Of a DNA stretch of 64,000 nt, positions 42,079 through 50,454 are shown one piece after another. Made by a program: the position numbers and the translations under genes. Within the stretch, counting starts at the first letter, position 1. Every line of letters begins with the position of its first letter. Under the pieces are notes generated by a model, which ran no database searches, was not told where the DNA came from, and worked only from the letters and a program-made list of their open reading frames with translations. Origin of the DNA: an uncultured Myxococcales bacterium (GTDB lineage: Bacteria; Myxococcota_A; Polyangia; Polyangiales; Polyangiaceae); NCBI GenBank assembly GCA_937872925.1, contig CALMUT010000079.1:45641-109640 (forward strand). Direction: 5' to 3'.

Positions 42079-43904
42079 CGATCGCCCGTCCTAGCTGCCA
42101 GCGGGCGCCTAGAGCTGCGACGGTAGAACCCCGGATCGCTGCGACCCACGGCCACTTCGGCGCCATCGCGGCTGGCCGTCACCGTCAGCGCGTTAAGCGC
42201 GAGAAGCAGATCGACGCGTAGGGGACTGTCGGGACCCGGCGGGAGCTGGAGCGCGAAGAGCCCGTCTGCACTCACAGTCTGTAGCCATTGCTCCGACAGC
42301 GCGCCGATCGGACAGGGAACAATGAGCAGCGTATCGGCGGCGGGGGCCTCCGCCCAGGCCCGCGCAGCGTCGTGGCACTGCTCCAGCTGCATTTCGACAA
42401 AAGCGCTCGTCGGTACGGCTGACTCCACCCAGGCGAAGTGGCCGTCGTCGTGGGCCAGGTTCCTGAAGGCACGCGCGTCGCGACGACGCAGCTGATCTCG
42501 CGGAATCGGCGCGCACCAGAGCCTCAGGTCTGGGAAACTCGGAATGCAGTGCCGACGCCAGTTGTCCGCGGCGATCTGACGCGCGATTTCCAGTGCGCCC
42601 TCAAAGCGCCCCAGCTCGGGGTCCGCCTCAACGTCGTCGAGCCAGCCGTAGGGCGCGAGCACGCGAGCCAGCGCCGGGGAGAGCAAACGCGCGGCGACGA
42701 AGCTGAAGTGCCCTCGCACCGCTTCGCGCACCTCCTCAAAGTCCGCAGGTGCTCGACCGTCCATGGGGCGGACGACCTCCCAAGCGCCAGCGTCGGTCAC
42801 ACGCGTGCGCTTGTTATTTTGCATGTCTTGCGCTGCGGCGCGCAGGGTTTCCCTGCGGAGCGCCCAGACTTCGACGCCATTGTGCGGCGTGCCTTCGGTC
42901 GCGGAAGAAAACTGCAGCCAGCGCGCCCATTCCTCACGGCTAGCGGCCGCGTCAAGAGACGGAACTTGGTCCGTCGGATGGGTCGTGGACATCACGATGC
43001 CGCTGGGAAAGGCTGCGGCCAGGGGCTGCGCAAGCTCCGCCGCGGGTGGAGTGCACGCGAAGACGCCGACCTGAGAGCGAAAGGCATACGGCCCGCCGCT
43101 AGCGATGGCTGCGAGTAGTTCGTTGAAGCGTCGCGGCGACGGTTTGCCCGCGACGATGCGAAAGTGCTCCGTTCCTGCTTCCGCTGCCTGGCGGATGGCA
43201 GCGACGGAGCTGTCTGTGGAACGCCATAACCAGCCGCCGCCGAAGGTCTCCGCATAGGAACCGTAGCAGGTGGGACAGCGCATCGGGCAGCCGCGCGCGA
43301 CAGAAAGCGTGCGACCGAGTGAGAATGCGGACGAATCCCAGCGACTCCGTTTCAGGTAGCTCGGGAACCACTCGGCGCTGATGCCGTCCGTTGCGTCGAA
43401 CTCCGCTTGCGTCAGCCGCTGCGTCAGCGGATCCGCCGCGTGACGCTGCCACACATTCGCTAAGGCTACGGGTTTGCCGTCCAAGATCCTGCGCACAAGC
43501 CTGGGAAACGCCACCTCGGCGTCGCCACGAACGACGTAGTCGATCGGATAGCGCTTCAAGAGTTCCCGCGGATAGTGCCCCGCGGTAATGCCGCCGACAA
43601 TCACGGTCGCGTCGCGATTCAGCTCCCGCACCTTGCTCAACAGGGCTTCAAAGCCGACGAAGCCGAACGCCCAATGCAGATCCATGGCGACGATGCGCGC
43701 AGCGCGGATCTCCGCATCGGCGACTTCGTCTGCGTAGCGGCCCAGCTTGTCGCAGTCCGCGGCGTTCATCGCGCTCAAGGCGCCCACGGGCACCACGAGA
43801 TCGCTGGGGTGTCCACGGGGATGGATGTAGAGCAACTCGACCAATGTTCCCGATAGATACGGGTGTCGGCCGCCATTGGCTTTGACGCGCGTCAAGGCGA
43901 GCAC
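42066..43904 (-). CDS. Radical SAM protein with B12-binding-like N-terminal domain
   Basis: A 612-residue enzyme. Residues about 15-175 resemble a cobalamin-binding domain of B12-dependent radical SAM proteins (ELLYIHPRGHPSD, MDLHWAFGFVGFEALLSKVRELNRDATVIVGG, DYVVRGDAEVAFPRLV). The cluster motif is SVARGCPMRCPTC, with CxxxCxxC at about 206/210/213. The last 250 residues do not resemble a known domain. Such enzymes methylate or rearrange unactivated carbon. It starts at GTG 43904, without a clear ribosome binding site, 121 bases after the small unknown gene in the same direction. Both are divergent from the TetR gene. Only the substrate is open; the class is clear. Confidence 0.87.
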   Translation of the reverse strand: MLALTRVKANGGRHPYLSGTLVELLYIHPRGHPSDLVVPVGALSAMNAADCDKLGRYADEVADAEIRAARIVAMDLHWAFGFVGFEALLSKVRELNRDATVIVGGITAGHYPRELLKRYPIDYVVRGDAEVAFPRLVRRILDGKPVALANVWQRHAADPLTQRLTQAEFDATDGISAEWFPSYLKRSRWDSSAFSLGRTLSVARGCPMRCPTCYGSYAETFGGGWLWRSTDSSVAAIRQAAEAGTEHFRIVAGKPSPRRFNELLAAIASGGPYAFRSQVGVFACTPPAAELAQPLAAAFPSGIVMSTTHPTDQVPSLDAAASREEWARWLQFSSATEGTPHNGVEVWALRRETLRAAAQDMQNNKRTRVTDAGAWEVVRPMDGRAPADFEEVREAVRGHFSFVAARLLSPALARVLAPYGWLDDVEADPELGRFEGALEIARQIAADNWRRHCIPSFPDLRLWCAPIPRDQLRRRDARAFRNLAHDDGHFAWVESAVPTSAFVEMQLEQCHDAARAWAEAPAADTLLIVPCPIGALSEQWLQTVSADGLFALQLPPGPDSPLRVDLLLALNALTVTASRDGAEVAVGRSDPGFYRRSSRRPLAARTGDRQEA

Positions 43905-44025
43905 GCCAGCGACTGGGGCAATCGTCGGATTGCGAGCGAAACGACAGGGATGCGCGCTCTACCTGCGGGCGCGCGCCGGTTCGCCCCGGTGGAGCTGGCG
44001 GCCTCAAACGGCCGACGCCAGACGC

Positions 44026-44511
44026 TCAAGGGTGCAGAGCAAAGAAGAACAGATCTCCATCCCCGGACTGTGTTTGGATCCCGCCCAAACCCAGGCACAG
44101 GTCCGGAGCGAGCGGTTTGACTTCGTCGTAGAGCCATCCCTTGATGGCCCGGGGTAAGCGCGACGTCTCGTAGTGAAGTGCGACAACGTCCGTCTCGCGC
44201 CAGCGGGATCGGGCAATCTGCGCGCGGAAGCTGCCCAGCTGCAGCGCCGGCGCGACGAAGAACCAGCGGCCTGTGCGGAAGTCGACCCCGAAAGGCAACC
44301 GCTCGAAGGGAAGCACCAGCAAGCGCCCCAGCGGACTGCGCGCCCGCGGGCTGTCGATGCGCATCAGCGTCGTGCCTCGCAAACGTCGCGTCGGGTTCGG
44401 CGCCACTGGAGCCGTGACGAACAGACGCTCCAAGCTGGGTAGGTCCGCATGTCGCAGCTCGTCGAGGGTCACCGCATCTCTCGGGCCCACTCCCGTTTCC
44501 CTCGAGTTCAT
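44026..44511 (-). CDS. Conserved-looking protein of unknown function
   Basis: A 161-residue cytoplasmic protein with no signal peptide or membrane helix. It has strand-rich, balanced sequence (RRLRGTTLMRIDSPRARSPLGRLLVL, GVDFRTGRWFFVAP, LGSFRAQIARSRWRETDVVALHYE) and ends PDLCLGLGGI...DLFFFALHP. The pattern suggests a small beta-barrel or lipocalin-like binding protein, but I do not recognise a family. ATG 44511 is chosen because it leaves the palindrome at 44571-44586 in the promoter region; ATG 44571 would place the operator on the start codon. It probably forms an operon with the downstream B12-type radical SAM gene. Confidence 0.7.
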   Translation of the reverse strand: MNSRETGVGPRDAVTLDELRHADLPSLERLFVTAPVAPNPTRRLRGTTLMRIDSPRARSPLGRLLVLPFERLPFGVDFRTGRWFFVAPALQLGSFRAQIARSRWRETDVVALHYETSRLPRAIKGWLYDEVKPLAPDLCLGLGGIQTQSGDGDLFFFALHP

Positions 44512-44570
44512 TTCGCTCAAGTTCGCCGTCGGCGTTGCGGCTGCGCCCTTGACTCGGGTTTCGCCAGGCA

Positions 44571-44586
44571 TTAAACAACTGTTTAA
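44571..44586. promoter_or_regulatory. Palindrome TTAAACA-AC-TGTTTAA, probable TetR operator
   Basis: Two perfect 7-base arms flank a 2-base centre, 11 bases before the TetR start codon and between the two divergent arms of the radical SAM cluster. TetR-family dimers often bind such sites and repress both directions. The sequence is AT-rich in a GC-rich setting, so it also fits a promoter core. Confidence 0.65.
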
Positions 44587-44597
44587 CACCGTCCCCC

Positions 44598-45200
44598 ATG
44601 GCAAATCCAGTCCAAATATCCGAGGAAACCTCAGGAGTGCGGCCACGCATCCTGGACGCGGCCCGTGCGGAGTTCTCGGAACGCGGACCCGACGCTGCCT
44701 CGGTGCGGACCATCGGAAAGCACGCGGGCGTGACCGCTGCGATGATCAACTACTACTTCGGAGGCAAGCAGGGCCTCTACGACACCGTCCTGGCCGAGGC
44801 GCAGCGCCGTCTGCTCGAACGCCTGGCCGCCGCGGTGTCCTGCGGCGGCGCAGAAGGACTGCCGCGCCGCCTGGCCGAAGCCTACTTCGACTTTCTGGTC
44901 GAGGAGCGACAGCTCCAGCGGCTGCTCTTGCGCCAAGTTCTGGACCGGAGCGACGACGTCCGAGCGCGCGCGTCGGAGATCGCGAGCCCTTTGCGACAGC
45001 TGCTGGAAGACAACTTCGGCGGGCGTCAGGTTGCGGAGCAATACGCCATCAGCGTGTTCGGCGCCATCGCCGGTTACTTCTTGTACGAGCCCGTGCTGGG
45101 CGCGTTTCTTGGTGCCGATCCGTTTTGCCCAGAAAGCTTGGCGGCGCGTCGAAAGCACATTGGAGAATTGGCTTCGCTGTTTGAAAGGACGTCCTCATGA
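44598..45200 (+). CDS. TetR family transcriptional regulator
   Basis: A 200-residue repressor. The N-terminal helix-turn-helix is RPRILDAARAEFSERGPDAASVRTIGKHAGVTAAMINYYFGGKQGLYDTVL (about 15-65), a clear TetR signature. The C-terminal ligand domain contains LAEAYFDFLVEERQLQRLLLRQVLDRSDDV and a hydrophobic FGAIAGYFLYEPVLGAFLG segment. Its ATG is 11 bases after a 16-base palindrome that should be its operator. The stop overlaps the following radical SAM gene by four bases (ATGA). It probably responds to a substrate or product of the cluster. Confidence 0.92.
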   Translation: MANPVQISEETSGVRPRILDAARAEFSERGPDAASVRTIGKHAGVTAAMINYYFGGKQGLYDTVLAEAQRRLLERLAAAVSCGGAEGLPRRLAEAYFDFLVEERQLQRLLLRQVLDRSDDVRARASEIASPLRQLLEDNFGGRQVAEQYAISVFGAIAGYFLYEPVLGAFLGADPFCPESLAARRKHIGELASLFERTSS

Positions 45201-46276
45201 TCACCCTGGCAAATGCCTTTGAAGTCACCAAGCAACTCGTCGGTGCGCGCTTTCGCTGGCAGCACCCAGTCTACCTGGTGCACGCGCTGACCGCGCGCTG
45301 CAACGCGCGCTGCGGCTTCTGCGCGTGGAATCCGGAGTTCTACGACGTGCGGGATCAGCTCTCCACACCCGCCATCAAGCGCCTGTACACAGACGCTCGT
45401 GAGGCGGGCTTCATCGGCCTTTCGATCTGGGGCGGAGAGCCCCTATTGCATCCGGACTTCGCCGAGGTCACGGACCACGCCCGGGAACTGGGCTTGATCA
45501 CCAATCTGGTGACCAACGGATTTCTGCTGGAGAAGCACCTCGACGCGGTCGTCAGGAACGTGGACCGGATCGGCATCTCCGTGGACCACCCCTCTGCCCG
45601 CCACGACGAACTGCGGCGCATTCCTGGCTTGTTCGACAAGATCGTGCAGGCCACCCGGGCGTTACGCAAAGTCGCCCCGGACAAGAAGATCATCTTCATC
45701 TGCACGCTACAGAAAGCGAATGTCGACCGCGCCACGCTGCGGGAGTTTGCAGAACTCACAGCCGAGCTCGGCGTCGTCGGATTATTCAACGGGCTCCGGG
45801 AAGAAGCCGCAACCGACAGCGTCGATGCCGGGCTGGACAAGTATGCGGCGTCACAGTCGCAGCTCGCCGACGCATTCGCAATGCTGCAAGAGCTCAAACG
45901 CCGCGGCTACCCGATCTTGAACTCAAATACCCATATGTCGATGCTGGCAAAAGGTCCGCCAGTCTATCGCTGCCACTGGCCGAAGTTCATGCTTCCAGTC
46001 GAGGCCAATGGAGACGTGGTCGACTGCATGCACTGGGGCACGCGGCCGATCGGGAACTTGAAGCAGACCGCGTTCCCAGAGCTATTGAAGAGCCCCCGTC
46101 TCGCAGAGCTGGCGGGCGCTGCCGGCGAGGGCTGCCACAAATGTGTCTCCATCCACCGGATCGAGATCTCCGAGGTGTGCTCGGGGAATCTCGAACCGGT
46201 GCGTTCTTGGACTATGCTGCGCAGCTCCCGCCACGGCGCGCCCGTCTCGAAGCCTGCGGCGCGCGCGGGGGCATGA
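45197..46276 (+). CDS. Radical SAM protein with SPASM-like C-terminus
   Basis: A 359-residue enzyme with the cluster motif ARCNARCGFC (cysteines 35, 39, 42) at the start of the radical SAM barrel, GLSIWGGEPLLHPDF (the GGE motif that binds the SAM amino group) and VTNGF. Near the C-terminus, cysteines in YRCHWPKF, VVDCMHWG, GCHKC and SEVCSG may bind an extra iron-sulfur cluster, as in SPASM/twitch domains. Related enzymes act on peptides or hopanoid/lipid precursors. It is coupled to TetR by a 4-base overlap, and its stop abuts the start of the SCP2-E1 fusion without a gap. Confidence 0.9.
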   Translation: MITLANAFEVTKQLVGARFRWQHPVYLVHALTARCNARCGFCAWNPEFYDVRDQLSTPAIKRLYTDAREAGFIGLSIWGGEPLLHPDFAEVTDHARELGLITNLVTNGFLLEKHLDAVVRNVDRIGISVDHPSARHDELRRIPGLFDKIVQATRALRKVAPDKKIIFICTLQKANVDRATLREFAELTAELGVVGLFNGLREEAATDSVDAGLDKYAASQSQLADAFAMLQELKRRGYPILNSNTHMSMLAKGPPVYRCHWPKFMLPVEANGDVVDCMHWGTRPIGNLKQTAFPELLKSPRLAELAGAAGEGCHKCVSIHRIEISEVCSGNLEPVRSWTMLRSSRHGAPVSKPAARAGA

Positions 46277-48817
46277 ATGGAAGCCTTCAAAAGCCGCGGT
46301 GAGTTCGAAGATGTGATGCAGCGCCTGTTCGAGCGCATCATGGCGGCGCCTGCCGTCGCGCAACGCCTGGTCGGTACCGACATGGTCGTGCGTTTCCGCT
46401 ACCCGGATCTGGACTCGGTGCTGACCTTCGACTTCAAGCACCACCCAGCGACGCTTTCCACCGGCGAGGCCGGGCAAGCCGACGTGGAGTTGATTCAATC
46501 TTCGGATACTTCCCACGAGTTTTGGTTGGGTCGCTTGAACGCCGCGCGCGCCATCGCCACGGGACGCGTGCGGGCTCGAGGCGACGTCAGCCGCGCGTTG
46601 AAACTGCTGCCCGCAATCCGACCTGCCTTCTCCATCTACGCCGACGTGCTGAAAGAGCTGGGAGTTGAAGACGTGCGCGGTGCAAGGGCAGCGCGGCTTC
46701 GCCCCAAACACCCCGACTGGCGACGCTGGCTGCGGCGTCTTCAGTTTCGGCGTGGCGTCGATCCCAGCAAGCTGCCCCAAGACACTCGACCAGGCAGAGG
46801 CGAGGAAGAGCCCATACACGCGAGCCCATGGTTGCCGCTGCCCCAGCCAAAAGCGGCCTTGCGCCTGGAGATGCTTCGCCGCATGCAATTGATCCGTCAG
46901 TTCGAAGAACAACTGGCGTGCGCTTGGCAGGACGGCGTTTTGCCCACGGCGGCAATCCATCTGAGTACGGGTCAGGAAGCCGTTGCCGTCGGCGTTTGCT
47001 TTGCGCTGGAAAAAGAGGACGTGATCGCGACCACGCACCGCGGCCACGGACACATGCTGGCAAAGGGTGCGCCGCCGGATCCGATGATGGCGGAGATCTT
47101 CGGCAAGGCTACCGGGCTGTGCGCGGGCAAGGGCGGTAGCATGCACGTCACAGACGCTAGCGTGGGCGCCATTGGCGCCAACGGGATCGTCGGCAGCTCG
47201 CCCATCTTGGCAACCGGGGCCGCCCTCGCCTTTGCCCGTAACGGCCAAGCCAACGTTGCCGTTGCGTTCCTGGGAGACGGCGCGACGAATCAGGGCATGT
47301 TTCACGAAGCGCTGAACCTGGCGTCTGTGTGGAAGCTGCCCGCGCTTTTTGTTGTCGAGAACAATGGCTACGGGGAGTTCACGCGACAGTCCGAATCGAC
47401 TCACATCGACTGCTTGGCCGAACGCGCCAGCAGCTATGGCATGCCTGGGCGACGCGTCGACGGCGGGGACGTGGAGGCCGTCTTCGCCGCTGCCCAAGAG
47501 TTCGTATCCCGCGCCCGCGCCGGCGCGGGTCCCGCCCTATTGGAGTGCGTGACGCACAGACATCGCGGTCATATGGAAGGCGATAGCCAAAGCTATCGTA
47601 GCGCGTCCGAGCTGGAGGAATGCAGACGCCAAGACCCTTGCACACGATTCACTGACGTCCTGATGCGAGAAGGGATCGTGGATGATCAACGCGCCTCGGA
47701 GTTGCGCAACTCCACGCGCGCGACCATCGAAGCCGCCATCCGCGCAGCTCGTGAGGCCCCAGAACCCGCCCCCGGCACGCGCGCCAGCCATGTCTTTTCG
47801 CCAGAGGAAGCGGCGTTTGAGTCCGCGCATTCGAGCGCCACAGTATCGATGACGGGCTCCGAAGCGATCAATCGCGCGCTGCTAGAAGAGATGCAGCGCG
47901 ACGACAAGGTGATGCTGCTAGGCGAAGACGTTTCCCTGGGCGGCTACTTCGCAGTGACTCGCGGGCTTGTCGAGCACTTCGGCAAGACGCGCGTATGCGA
48001 CACGCCCATCAGCGAGAACGCCATCGTCGGCGGCGCCGTCGGCGCGGCGATGAACGGGCTGCGGCCCATCGCAGAGATCTTGTTCTCTGACTTTCTGACG
48101 GTCTGCGCGGACCCGCTGATCAACCAGGCAGCGAAGCTCCGCTACATGTCGGGCGGACAATACAGCGTGCCCCTGGTGGTGCGCACGCCCGGCGGTTCGG
48201 GATTGGGCATGGCAGCGCAGCACTCTCAGAGCCTTGAAGCGACGTTCATGAACATCCCCGGTCTGATCGTGGCCGTTCCGGGCACGCCGCGAGCCTGCCG
48301 CGCCGTGCTGAAGACAGCGATCCGCTCGAACAACCCCGTGCTCTTGTTCGAGCACAAGCTGCTCTACCTCGCGGAAGGTGACGTCCCGACGGGCGACGAC
48401 CTGGCGCCCATTGGCGTCGCGGAGGTGGTGCGTCCGGGCGCAGACATAACGATCGTCGCGCTGTCCTACATGGTGCAGGTCGCCCTGGAGGCAGCGGAAA
48501 AGCTAGCGCGTTTGGGCATCGACGCCGAGGTCATCGATCCTCGCTTCGTCGCGCCGTTGGATGGCGAGACGATTCTGAAATCCATCGCAAAGACGCGCCG
48601 CCTGGTCACCCTGGAAGAGAGTCCGGTGCGGGGCGGTTTCGGCGCCGAAGTGGTGGCGCGCGTTGCAAGCGCCGGCCACGGCCTGCTGTTGTCGGCGCCT
48701 CTGCGCATTGGCGCGGACGACGCGCCCATCGCGTACAACAAGACCCTGGAGAACCTGAGTGTGCCCGACGCAACTCGCGTGGCGCGCGCCATCGAGCAGG
48801 TGTTTGCGGTGGCGTAG
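46277..48817 (+). CDS. SCP2 - dehydrogenase E1 alpha - E1 beta fusion protein
   Basis: An 846-residue three-part protein. Residues about 15-125 are an SCP2 sterol-carrier-like domain (MVVRFRYPDLDSVLTFDF, DTSHEFWLGRLNAARAIATGRVRARGD), expected to bind a hydrophobic molecule. Residues about 190-520 are the E1-alpha part of 2-oxo acid dehydrogenases, with the thiamine diphosphate motif GDGATNQGMFHEALNLA (about 333-349) and a G-H-G-H segment. Residues about 535-846 are E1-beta (LLGEDVSLGGYFAVTRGLVEHFG, DTPISENAIVGGAVGAAMNG, EESPVRGGFGAEV). No E2 or lipoyl domain is encoded nearby. It may oxidise, decarboxylate or join a 2-oxo acid that is carried by SCP2. It is directly fused in operon with the radical SAM gene before it. 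Confidence 0.88.
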   Translation: MEAFKSRGEFEDVMQRLFERIMAAPAVAQRLVGTDMVVRFRYPDLDSVLTFDFKHHPATLSTGEAGQADVELIQSSDTSHEFWLGRLNAARAIATGRVRARGDVSRALKLLPAIRPAFSIYADVLKELGVEDVRGARAARLRPKHPDWRRWLRRLQFRRGVDPSKLPQDTRPGRGEEEPIHASPWLPLPQPKAALRLEMLRRMQLIRQFEEQLACAWQDGVLPTAAIHLSTGQEAVAVGVCFALEKEDVIATTHRGHGHMLAKGAPPDPMMAEIFGKATGLCAGKGGSMHVTDASVGAIGANGIVGSSPILATGAALAFARNGQANVAVAFLGDGATNQGMFHEALNLASVWKLPALFVVENNGYGEFTRQSESTHIDCLAERASSYGMPGRRVDGGDVEAVFAAAQEFVSRARAGAGPALLECVTHRHRGHMEGDSQSYRSASELEECRRQDPCTRFTDVLMREGIVDDQRASELRNSTRATIEAAIRAAREAPEPAPGTRASHVFSPEEAAFESAHSSATVSMTGSEAINRALLEEMQRDDKVMLLGEDVSLGGYFAVTRGLVEHFGKTRVCDTPISENAIVGGAVGAAMNGLRPIAEILFSDFLTVCADPLINQAAKLRYMSGGQYSVPLVVRTPGGSGLGMAAQHSQSLEATFMNIPGLIVAVPGTPRACRAVLKTAIRSNNPVLLFEHKLLYLAEGDVPTGDDLAPIGVAEVVRPGADITIVALSYMVQVALEAAEKLARLGIDAEVIDPRFVAPLDGETILKSIAKTRRLVTLEESPVRGGFGAEVVARVASAGHGLLLSAPLRIGADDAPIAYNKTLENLSVPDATRVARAIEQVFAVA

Positions 48818-48860
48818 TTGCAGGCCGTGCTTTCACTCCAGCGCCCGGCAGCGTCTGCGC

Positions 48861-48866
48861 TACAGT
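48861..48866 (+). promoter_or_regulatory. Putative -10 element (TACAGT), leaderless spacing
   Basis: TACAGT ends seven bases before ATG 48874 and overlaps the GTG at 48865, which argues against that GTG. It lies in the 56-base gap after the SCP2-E1 gene, so the flavin oxidase gene may also have its own promoter. Confidence 0.4.
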
Positions 48867-48873
48867 GCTCACG

Positions 48874-50454
48874 ATGGGTTCGAACCCAAGACTGAAAGCG
48901 GCTTGCAACGCCTGGGCGGAAATCGTCGGCGCGGAGCACGTGGTCGTAGACGCGGCCGTGCTCGAGCGGGTGTCGACGGCAACCTTTGCCACTGAGGCGC
49001 GGGTGGCTGCAGTGGTGCGCCCCGCGTCCACGGAGCAAGTGCGGGCCGTGCTTGCCGTCGCGAACCAGCAGCGCGTCACCGTATATCCGACGAGTCAGGG
49101 CAAGAACTGGGGGCTGGGCTCCAAAGTGCCGACCAGCGACGGCGCTGTCCTGTTGGACCTGGGGCGCATGCGCGGCATCTCGGAATTCGACGATGCCCTC
49201 GGCTGCGTGCGCGTCGAGGCCGGCGTGACCTTCCATGAGCTGTATGCGTTCCTGGTGGAACACGCCTCGACTTGTTTTCTCAACGTCACGGGTTCGAGCC
49301 CGGACGCGAGTGTGCTGGCCAACGCCATCGAGCGCGGCGACGGCGCCGGCCCCAATGGCTATCGCTTCGGGCATGTGTCGGACCTCGAGGTCGTGCTGCC
49401 GGACGGGGAGTTGCTCCACACCGGCTTCAGGCGTTTTGGTCCGAACGCCGTCAACGGCCTGCATCGCTACGGCGTCGGCCCCGCTCTCGATGGTTTGTTC
49501 TCGCAGAGCAACCTGGGCGTCGTCACCAGATTGACCCTTTGGCTCGCGCCCATCGCCCGCGCTTTGGGCGTGGCGCGCTTTCGACTGACGGACAAGAAGC
49601 GCCTGCCCGCGCTGGTGGACGCGCTGCGGGTTCTGCGCAGAGAAGGCACCTTGCGAGCCAATGTCGCCTTGGCCAACGACTTGCGCGTGCTCTCGACGCT
49701 GCAACAGTTTCCATTTCGAGAGGCGCAGAACCAGCGTCCACTGTCTGCGGCGCTTGCTGCGCAGATGGGCGAAGCCTTGGGCGGCGCCAAGTGGTTCGGA
49801 CTCACGGCGGTGTACGCCGCGAGTGAAGGACAGTGCGCAGCGAACCTAGCGCGGGTGCGGCAGCTATTGGCGCCAGTCGTGGACGAGCTCGAGGTGCAGC
49901 ACAGCAGCGGTGATCCGAAAAGCGGCCAAGAGTTGTTCCCCGCTGACGACCCGGCGCTGCGCTTCTTGCAGGGCATTCCCCACGAGGGCAGCTTGCGCAG
50001 TCTGTACTGGCGCAAGAAGGCGCCGGCTCCGGCGCAGCTCGACCCTGAGGGCGATCGTTGCGGTGTGCTTTGGCTCTGCCCAACCCTGCCGTTCCGCGGC
50101 AACGATGCCGCAGTCGCTGCGGGCATCGTCGAGGACATCTGCCCCGAGTTCGGCTTCGAGCCCTTGACGGTGCTGCTGGCACCGACGGAGCGTATGCTGT
50201 TCTTGGTGCCGCTGATCATCTTCGATCGCGACGACCCAGGCGACGACGAGCGCGCGCTTTTTTGTCACGACGCACTGCTCGCCAAGCTAAACGCCCACGG
50301 CTACTTGCCGCATCGGCTCGGCATCCAATCGATGCGAGGCGTCCCCAAGAGTGTGGACAGCTTCGATGCGACGATCGCGCGACTGAAACAACTCTTGGAC
50401 CCGAACGGCATTCTTGCCCCTGGGCGCTACGACTTCGGGGCCCGCCAGCAGTGA
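48874..50454 (+). CDS. FAD-linked oxidase of the VAO/PCMH type
   Basis: A 526-residue flavoprotein. The PP-loop FAD-binding domain shows RVAAVVRPASTEQVRAVLAVANQQRVTVYPTSQGKNWGLGSKVP and LDLGRMRGISEFD. The C-terminal cap resembles p-cresol methylhydroxylase and vanillyl-alcohol oxidase, ending in LKQLLDPNGILAPGRYD. Such enzymes oxidise phenolic or benzylic compounds and can bind flavin covalently; the linking residue is not certain here. A 14-base palindrome covers the start codon region. It overlaps the next gene by four bases (GTGA) and follows the SCP2-E1 fusion, so it likely works in the same pathway. Confidence 0.88.
   Translation: MGSNPRLKAACNAWAEIVGAEHVVVDAAVLERVSTATFATEARVAAVVRPASTEQVRAVLAVANQQRVTVYPTSQGKNWGLGSKVPTSDGAVLLDLGRMRGISEFDDALGCVRVEAGVTFHELYAFLVEHASTCFLNVTGSSPDASVLANAIERGDGAGPNGYRFGHVSDLEVVLPDGELLHTGFRRFGPNAVNGLHRYGVGPALDGLFSQSNLGVVTRLTLWLAPIARALGVARFRLTDKKRLPALVDALRVLRREGTLRANVALANDLRVLSTLQQFPFREAQNQRPLSAALAAQMGEALGGAKWFGLTAVYAASEGQCAANLARVRQLLAPVVDELEVQHSSGDPKSGQELFPADDPALRFLQGIPHEGSLRSLYWRKKAPAPAQLDPEGDRCGVLWLCPTLPFRGNDAAVAAGIVEDICPEFGFEPLTVLLAPTERMLFLVPLIIFDRDDPGDDERALFCHDALLAKLNAHGYLPHRLGIQSMRGVPKSVDSFDATIARLKQLLDPNGILAPGRYDFGARQQ
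48875..48888. other. 14-bp perfect palindrome at the start codon
   Basis: The sequence tgggttcgaaccca is self-complementary and begins inside the ATG of the flavin oxidase gene, eight bases after the TACAGT -10. It may be an operator, or a chance effect of the codons Gly-Ser-Asn-Pro. Confidence 0.3.

Noticed and set aside
49287..49300. T-arm-like sequence GGGTTCGAGCCC, suggesting a tRNA
   Set aside because: It lies inside the FAD oxidase coding region with no matching acceptor or anticodon stem. The similar palindrome at 48876 was rejected as a tRNA for the same reason.
46082..49704. Two long minus-strand open frames opposite the SCP2-E1 and flavin oxidase genes
   Set aside because: No motifs on the minus strand, and the plus strand has strong E1 and FAD motifs throughout.
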